Below, in pieces: positions 57,459 through 64,000 of a stretch of 64,000 nucleotides of DNA. The stretch lies in NCBI GenBank assembly GCA_003693705.1, contig RBZT01000267.1:1-64000 (forward strand). Direction: 5' to 3'. This DNA is from Polymyxa betae (taxonomy: Eukaryota > Endomyxa > Phytomyxea > Plasmodiophorida > Plasmodiophoridae). A program made the position numbers and the translations under genes. Below the pieces are notes generated by a model. It did not search any database. It was not told where the DNA came from and worked only from the letters and a program-made list of their open reading frames with translations. Position 1 is the first letter of the stretch, and every line of letters begins with the position of its first letter.

Positions 57459-57893
57459 CTACCAGCTCAGACATCCGACCCGACCCGAAATCAGGTGATG
57501 AAAAGTACAGAGTGCGTTATACACAATTTTGCTCCGCATTCTACAACATTCTCGAAGCTTTTTCTGTTCATCGGTAAAGGCGTGCAAGAAGACTTGCCGT
57601 AGGGATGATTTAGGGCAGTTGAGAAGGATCCGCAGACGTTCAGAGTCTTGTTTATTATCGGCGAGCATATACAATGTTTCGATACGAGTTAGCTCTGTTC
57701 GTGATGTTCGTGATGAGACAATCCGCTCCATGCCTGTTCTGCTGTTATTAGCGCGGCACATGCCAGACTGGGAAATGCACAGCTACTCTAAATGGCAAGT
57801 TGTCTGGGCTTTGGACAAGCGCAATAAAGGCCGTCCTGCCCGTCCAAATTAAGTTCTAGGGTCAACATAACGACCACGTCCGATAGCGAACAT
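57459..57893 (-). CDS. Hypothetical protein, small, gene model tentative
   Basis: A start MFAIGRG at 57893 and an open stretch ending VGCLSW at 57459 probably belong together, with one or two introns between 57760 and 57880 that I could not resolve without losing frame. The well-read part (TELTRIETLYMLADNKQDSE; LRILLNCPKSSLRQVFLHAF; DEQKKLRECCRMRSKI) is helical and protein-like. The plus strand also has a 107-codon frame here (57529-57852), but it is Arg/Ser/Cys-rich as antisense frames often are. No family recognised. Confidence 0.45.
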
Positions 57894-58103
57894 CTCTTCT
57901 ACCTGGTTCTCGGCATCTGCACGTCGGCGCCGACGTCGATCTCATGTGAACATGGAGGAGGCCGCATTAAGTTCGCTTCGACAGTGCACTTTACATTAGC
58001 TTATTTACAGTCGTAAAATCATTTATCATTTGTCTCTCTCTTTCTCGTCTCGCTGTTCTATCACCGCCATCGTCTTCGCTGTCGATCCGACAGAACATCG
58101 CTG

Positions 58104-60823
58104 ATGTCGGCGATTGTTGCTATCGCCGCCATAGCGCTCACCCTAACACATGCATATGATGAAGCTGAACAATGGGCATCCATTGACGACGACATCCGCT
58201 CTCTGACTGCATCGCTTTCGATCGAATACCAAATTGGGCAAATGCTCCAGCTTGATGTCAGCCTTTTCATGACCAAAGACCACACGCTCAACAAGACCGA
58301 ATTCGCATCAGCTGTTGATCGGTTCGGCGTTGGTTCCATCTTAAACACAGCCTCTGCGACCTCAGATGACATTCCGACCCTTTCATGCTCTAAATGGCGG
58401 CAGCTTATAACAGATATTCAGCAAATCGCTTTGGATCACGGTCCTAAGATTCCAATCGTTTACGGGTTGGACAGCGTTCACGGTGCAAATTATATTAGCG
58501 AAGCAACATTGTTTCCACAGCAGATTGGTCTGGCAGCATCATTTAACCGCGATCTCGTTCGTAGGTCCTTCGAGATTACGTAAGCGGAATTGTACTGACT
58601 GTATATTGACATTCAAGTGTCGCTTTAGGGCTAAAGATTCTCGAGCATGTGGAATTCCTTGGGTATTCTCTCCCGTTCTTGATATTGCGCTGCAGAAAGC
58701 CTGGCCAAGGGTTTACGAAACTTTTGGCGAAGATCCCTATCTTGTAAACTTCATTTACACATGGACTTTATGATTGTAACAGTATATCAGGCATCAGAAA
58801 TGGGCTTTCAGGCTGTAATAGGACTACAGGGAACTGAAAAGGGGAATCTATTGAAATCTGACAAAGTTGCGTCTTCTTTGAAACATTTTGTTGGGTATTC
58901 GAACCCTCGGTCAGGGCAGGATCGTACGCAAGCCTGGATTCCGGATAGGTCAGTTAATCGCATTTTACACATTACTCACGTGGCTTATTCCAAGTTTCAG
59001 AGTTCTTCGACAATACTTCCTTCCTTCATTCAGGAAGGCGATTAACGCTGGTGCTGCAACGGTCATGGAAACTTATGGAGATGTAATTACCGACTTCTCC
59101 ATCCTGTGTGTAATACTGATGTAATTTAGGTCAATGGGTCCCCTGTTGTCTCTTCTGAGTTCTACTTAAAAACGGTTCTCCGCGACGAGCTCGGTTTTAA
59201 AGGAATGCTTGTTACTGATTTTGATGAAATCAACAACATGTACTGGTGGCACCGTGCGGCTCAAACGCCATTGAACGCTGTCGAAATTGCTATGAAACAG
59301 ACCACCATCGATATGTCAATGTCTGGCAGATCTTATAACTTCTCTACATCCGTTCAGGATCTAGTTGAAAATGGTGCAGTTAAGCAAGATCGGATCGCTT
59401 TGAGCTGTGCTCGAGTTCTGCAGCTGAAGAAAAATCTTGGATTGCTAAAGAATCCTTTTCCAACGGAAAATAACGACCAGATTTCCAGTATCGGAAGTGA
59501 GGACGATCGACGTGTTGCGCTGAAGCTGGCTCAAGAGAGCATCACATTACTAAAAAACTCGCGGTCTCGGCATGACCATCACCACAAAATGCTGCCTATT
59601 TCAAAGAAATGTAGAGTGTTTCTTGCTGGGCCTTCATCAAACTCCGTTGCAGTAAGAATATTTCGAACGACTAATCCGCATTTCTAAATTTCTGACTTAC
59701 CTAGTTGCTTAATTCTGGTTGGACCCTACATTGGCAAGGAGCAACCGATAATGAGTTCAAATCGGGTACTACAATCAAGCAAGGAATTCTCTCTCTTCTG
59801 GGTAATCCAGACAATCTCTTTCATTTTGACGGATGTTCAATCGACGATTGTTCGGGATTAAACAGGCTTGAGGCCACAAAGGCAGCGAAAAATAGTGACG
59901 TAATCGTTGTCTGTCTTAGTGAGCCAACTTATGCTGAAAAACCGGGCAATATAACAGACATAGAGCTTGACCGCAATCAGGTCGAGCTTGTTCGCGAGCT
60001 GCATCAAACTGGAGTTCCAATTGTTGTTGTATTGACTATGGGCCGACCTCGTCTACTCGGTCCAATTGTTGAGATGGCGTCTGCTGTCATTCATGCCTAT
60101 TTTCCTGGATCAGAAGGCGGTCAAGCAATTGCTGATGTACTCTTCGGCTCAGTCAATCCCAGTGGACGGCTTCCTATTACATGGCCCAAACATACAGCTC
60201 TACAAAATGATCCTTATTGGCATGCCTTCTCTTCAGCTGATACCTATAAGATCGAATTTCCGTTCGGAGCTGGATTATCATATACGAAATTCGAATACTC
60301 GGACCTGAAGTTGAGCTCTGACGTGTTGACACCAGAAACGGGACTGAAAGTTTTCATTGAAGTCAGCAATGTTGGAAAATACGATGGATCGGAGACTGTC
60401 ATGCTGTTCCTCAATGCCGAACACCGATCCGTAGCACCTGAAGTGCGCTTGCTCAAACGATTCAAGAAAGTATTGATTCCGAAGCAAGCGGAGCATTTAA
60501 TTGAATTCGATATTTTCGCCAATGATACAGAATTTTTCGTCGGCAGTGAATCTAAGCCGACTATAGAGAGCGGTGTATACACTGTTCAAATTGGCGATAA
60601 AACTGCTCAGTTTACTTTAAAAGTTGATGGTGGGAACAGTGTGCCGATATCGTTTAAAACTGCAACGTCGCCCGATTTTGCGGTCTCTGGAAATGATTTG
60701 CTTTGGAGTCTGATCTGCTTTGTTAGTGGAGCAGCTGCAGGACTTCCGATGTGGTATATCCTAAACAATCGTAAACAACGCTCTACAAGCTCGGGCTCTG
60801 CTTTCGAATACGGGCTAATGTAA
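58104..60823 (+). CDS. Glycoside hydrolase family 3 beta-glucosidase, membrane-anchored
   Basis: GH3 beta-glucosidases remove terminal glucose from beta-glucans. The start MSAIVAIAAIALTLTHAYDE is a signal peptide. The catalytic domain reads KIPIVYGLDSVHGANYIS, GIPWVFSPVLDIAL, PRVYETFGEDPYLV, GFKGMLVTDFDEINN (Asp nucleophile), then the alpha/beta sandwich (DVIVVCLSEPTYAEKPGNIT, IVEMASAVIHAYFPGSEGGQ, ADVLFGSVNPSGRLPITWPK, FPFGAGLSYTKF) and a fibronectin-III-like end. A hydrophobic helix (LLWSLICFVSGAAAGLPMWY) and a short basic tail follow, so it is probably anchored in a membrane. About 800 residues. At least four introns of about 40-60 nt. It resembles Dictyostelium/lysosomal GH3 enzymes. Confidence 0.94.
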
Positions 60824-60962
60824 GCATAGCAACACTTATTGTGATGCATCGGAATCTTTGACAAACTCGTAGGTCGCAAAGCTAAAGTAATTTTCTAATT
60901 GAGATCACGTCAGCAGAAAGAATTCCTGATGGCCAAGTTTTGAGATTTTCTTAAGGTTTATA

Positions 60963-62514
60963 TCAATCAATTAATACAATAATTTCACCGATGCGAACTT
61001 CAAATTTCAGCTTTAAATACCTCAGCAGATGAATGATCGCAGGACGAAGCTAAGCGCATTCAGCAAAAAATTATGAAGAACAATGGTGGAGTCTAATTGA
61101 CCTTAGGAGAGAATGTTGTGGTGCTATGACGACCGATGCCAATAATAATGTTAACCTTACTAACAACTCCACAAGATGCTATTCTGGCACGAGAAATAAA
61201 ATCGGAAACGAATTTTCGCGCTTCCCGGACGTAGATCCCATGGAGATCAATCATCTTGAGTTCACGTGCCCTAGGGTTATTTTGCTAAGCTCCATGCTTA
61301 ATCATCGGAGATTCAAGCTGAAGATTACATACGATAAACCGAGAAACCATGAGCTGTTCTCGCGCCGTGTTTATACGCTCGTCCAGATCCCTTGCCTTTT
61401 CATAAAGCATCTGGCCGTGGAAACTCTGTCTGCTCGCCATCGCGTTCTGCGCTCGTCGACGAATCTCCAGTCTTTGCTGTGAAAGCCCAGCAACCTCTAT
61501 TTCTTTCTCCTTAACGTCACTATCAGTGATACGCTCATAATGACCCCGGTAAAGACGATCTAATCGATCGTGGACACTAATTTCAAGAGTTTTCTGTTCG
61601 TGCAAGTGATATTGTTGCCGTTGCAGCGAACGGTACTGGACTGGATCGACAATGGTGATGACCGTCTCATCCCTAACAGCTGGACAACCGAATATGGCCT
61701 TCAACGCTTCAAAAGATCGCATGTAAATGTTGTTTTCCGATCCCATCACCTCCAGGATAATTTCCTCTGTGGCGCTAGGAAACATTCTCTAAACCGGGTT
61801 AAACGTCTGCATGAAACTCATGTACGACCAACTTTGAAAGATGTAAATTTCAGGTGGTCGGCCATGTTCAGTTTGGTCCGAGATGTGAACTGAGCCATGT
61901 CGCTGGTCTCAGAGAAGATGTCTCTAATGACATCATCTAGAAGAAAGTTTCGTTCAACTAGTGCTCCATGCAAGACAGAAATCGGAACCAACGGACACAA
62001 ATCCGATAAGATTTTGACCTCTTCCTACCATTTTGATGTATTAATTGCTTTGCTTCATTTAAATGGAAAACCGAGAACACGTAAGCAGCATAAAACGAGA
62101 AAAACGTTTTGCTCTTACCGGATAATTAGACAGATCGTCACTAGCAAGCTCAACAAGAATTGAGACCGTTTGATCGAAATCACCATCGAGGAACTCGAAA
62201 ATCCTATGAAGCCGTGCCGAATCAAAATCAGGAAACATCTCCAAGAGCGTTAATTCATTCATTGTCTTTAAAGAGTCGTCATCCACTTCGTCGTCGTTAC
62301 CATTGTCAGCGTCGCCCGATTCAATAGCAATCTCGCTAACAGTTGAATGCTCTGATTGTATACCATAAGCCATCAGATCGTCGATAATATCGTTAATGCT
62401 GCTAGGTTCGGGAAACGATTCGAATCGAGTCATGATAAGATCGGGCGGTAGATGAGGGAACATGTCGGCGACCATGGCCCGAGCTGTATGATGCTCTAAA
62501 TGGTTCTGAGACAT
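60963..62514 (-). CDS. CUE2: CUE-Smr domain protein, Cue2/N4BP2-like nuclease
   Basis: Cue2 is the Smr endonuclease that cuts mRNA at collided ribosomes (no-go decay). The start MSQNHLEHHTARAMVADMFP opens a first CUE domain (VADMFPHLPPDLIMTRFESF; INDIIDDLM). A second CUE-like domain (TLLEMFPDFDSARLHRIFEF; QTVSILVELA) and a third CUE-like helix pair (LLDDVIRDIF) follow. The next exon has a DUF1771-like helical pair (RRRAQNAMASRQSFHGQ; LDERINTAREQL). The last exons hold a full Smr domain: LKMIDLHGIYVREARKFV, VNIIIGIGRHS, then LRPAIIHLLRYLK. DLHG and GxGRHS are the expected active-site and binding motifs. About 440 residues. Confidence 0.87.
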
Positions 62515-62977
62515 AGAAACAGCGGTGGCACATGAAGACCAATCCCAGTACCGTAATAGTGTAACAGTACGTAGGCCGCCGATCTCACACTCGTTCCGTA
62601 ACGTCACATTTAACACTTCGTGCCATTACTGATTCCTCATTAAAGTCTCAGACACAACTTGGATCGAGTTCACGCTTTGGGTAACAGGCTGGTTTCAAGT
62701 GTCGGGCATTGACTTTTTGCGTTCCCCACGGGTTCTCCTTTCTCTCTCATTTCCGTCGTTTTTTTTGGTTTCTTCAACTGGGATTATAATATCGCCTTCT
62801 TGGAAAAGAAGGCCCGCGACCTTCTTTCCAGTATCTCCGTGGCCCAAGTCTCAAAGACACACCGCCCCCCCCCAAAAAAAAACCAAAAGTACGTAGACGC
62901 TGCCCCTGGGCTCATTACAAACAGCACTAACAGTACAGATTAAAGGAGCCACTTTTATAACGTTTTCCTATCTATCT
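62515..62977. other. Intergenic region with a C9A9 run
   Basis: About 460 bp between two minus-strand genes. It holds a run of nine C followed by nine A (62867-62885), which is unusual in this window. No coding frame with recognisable features. Confidence 0.5.
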
Positions 62978-63459
62978 TTAGTTCTCTTTGTATAAGCCGA
63001 ACCATTCGATAGCTTGCTGGACGGTTGTGACGACATGAACCAGGCCAAGTTCATTTGCAATTTCGATCGGGGCCTTGCCATTCGAATCTCGTGCATGCAC
63101 GTTGATACCGGCTGATATGAGGAAGTAGGCGACCTCGACGTGACCTTGGACGCACGCGATGTGCAGGGCGTTCTGCAGTGTTTCGGCGTCTTGGCAGTTG
63201 ATAGATACGCCAGCCTCGATCAAATCTGTTACGGTCTCGCAATCATCGTTTTGCACAGCCTGTATTTCATCAACACACTGAGCTTAAACTCGTGGTTGTC
63301 AGAGACCTCCACACCTGAAATAATGCTATTTCTAATGCTGCTTCAAGATCGATTGTATTGCTGATTGGTTCTACTGCTCCTTCATCGTCGGGTATTTCTT
63401 CCCAAACATCTAAACAGGGCAAGCTTCCGTAAACTTTGGTTTGTTTTCTTGCTAGGCAT
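62978..63459 (-). CDS. Ankyrin-repeat protein, small
   Basis: The start MPSKKTNQ is joined by a 25-nt GT-AG segment to VWEEIPDDEGAVEPISNTID. A second intron of 37 nt joins LEAALEIALFQ to CVDEIQAVQNDDCETVTDLI. About three ankyrin units follow (EAGVSINCQDAETLQNALHI; ACVQGHVEVAYFLISAGINV; HARDSNGKAPIEIANELG). The end is AIEWFGLYKEN. About 150 residues. It is a small stand-alone ankyrin protein, probably a binding adaptor. The partner is unknown. Both joins keep frame. Confidence 0.75.
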
Positions 63460-63927
63460 CGTACCGGAATCTCTAGGGTCACTTTTATACAGTGAAAACA
63501 CCTCTGCTACCTTCGAACGAAACTTCATTTAAAGGAGAAACTGAGATTTTAAATCAATAGCAGATTTGCTAGATCATTCCCGATCAGGAACAGATTTTTA
63601 TAACCGCTCTGTACTGCAAATTTGAACAGGGAGTTTCCATAGCACGTCATATAAGACTTCTGTAAACCCTCAAGAGACCTTATATGAAGGCATCAATTCA
63701 CAACAATATCGTTGGGGATTTAAAAAGAAAGCCCATGTCGGCCAAATATTCGATTGCGCAGGATCATCGCAAACGTGATAATATTGGCATGTCTGTCACG
63801 CTGTTAGAGTGGTTCGCAGTCCGCTGCTAAATATAGACTTCGAGCTTTTCCAAGTCAGAGAGTGTGTCTGTCATCGTTTCAGAATCAGTTCAAAATAGGC
63901 GTTTCGGGTCACGACGTGATTCTGGCC
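63460..63927. other. Divergent promoter region at the right end
   Basis: About 470 bp between the ankyrin gene and the gene that leaves the window. AT-rich, no frame with recognisable features. Confidence 0.4.
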
Positions 63928-64000
63928 ATGACTATGCAGCCCGATGTTTCCTACGAATCGGATGTGGACGATATTGATGGATTGAGCGCTCAAGAGATGT
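63928..64000 (+). CDS. Start of a gene running off the window (partial)
   Basis: An ATG at 63928 opens MTMQPDVSYESDVDDIDGLS followed by AQEM, still open at the last base. An acidic Asp/Ser/Glu N-terminus is plausible for many proteins and the fragment is too short to assign. An intron could follow just outside the window. Confidence 0.4.
   Translation, partial: MTMQPDVSYESDVDDIDGLSAQEM

Noticed and set aside
57529-57852. Plus-strand frame of 107 codons
   Set aside because: Its composition is Arg/Ser/Cys-rich without motif. The minus frame over the same interval looks more protein-like, though neither is certain.

Overview
The window is eukaryotic nuclear DNA from a compact, gene-dense genome: about 40 protein genes in 64 kb, on both strands, usually separated by only 30-300 bp. 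Almost every gene is interrupted by spliceosomal GT-AG introns, mostly about 30-60 nt long, with a few apparent extremes near 24-25 nt and about 110 nt. A class I-III type chitin synthase, a polysaccharide-deacetylase-like surface protein, a secreted RlpA/DPBB (expansin-like) protein and a GH3 beta-glucosidase point to a fungus or close relative. A nephrocystin-1 (ciliary transition-zone) homologue and a probable FAM228-like protein point to an organism that still builds a flagellum. Together this suggests a zoosporic early-diverging fungus (chytrid, rozellid or aphelid-like); the species cannot be fixed from the sequence alone. No prokaryotic operon, CRISPR array, rRNA or convincing tRNA was seen.

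Layout. 0-13 kb: GID8 (GID/CTLH ubiquitin ligase), MPHOSPH6 (exosome cofactor), a coiled-coil RING protein, a PH-GRAM-like protein, two WD40-type proteins, small unknowns, a FAM228-like protein and a large beta-rich unknown. 13-20 kb: cystathionine gamma-lyase, chitin synthase and a repeat-rich membrane-anchored deacetylase-like protein. 20-31 kb: mitochondrial ribosomal protein mL41, an EF-hand/NPHP1 fusion, a SurE phosphatase, a Tudor-OTU deubiquitinase, ribosomal protein uS10 and COQ6. 31-45 kb: NOT4, exosome subunit MTR3, CWF19L2, an MTFR-like protein, a membrane RING-H2 ligase followed by a 104-bp tandem duplication, METTL16, AAMP/Sqt1, mitochondrial IF3 and a secreted Asn-rich protein. 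44.6-45.5 kb: a gene-poor block carrying one repeat family in direct and inverted orientation, the best candidate for a mobile element. 45-64 kb: BRAP/IMP, a secreted DPBB protein, an SSF-family symporter, an IQ-repeat protein, ERO1, a GH3 beta-glucosidase, a CUE-Smr nuclease (Cue2/N4BP2-like), an ankyrin protein and the first codons of a gene leaving the right edge.

Themes. There is no single pathway cluster; these are mostly conserved single-copy housekeeping genes. Several share a process: RNA decay and quality control (MTR3, MPHOSPH6, NOT4, CUE-Smr), splicing and RNA modification (CWF19L2, METTL16), ubiquitin (GID8, NOT4, BRAP, RING-H2, OTU), mitochondria (mL41, mtIF3, COQ6, MTFR-like) and the cell surface or secretion (chitin synthase, deacetylase-like, DPBB, Asn-rich, GH3, ERO1). 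Gene models were assembled by hand from frame changes and GT/AG sites, so exon edges are approximate and gene starts are inferred. Where I give one start and end for a gene, introns lie inside.
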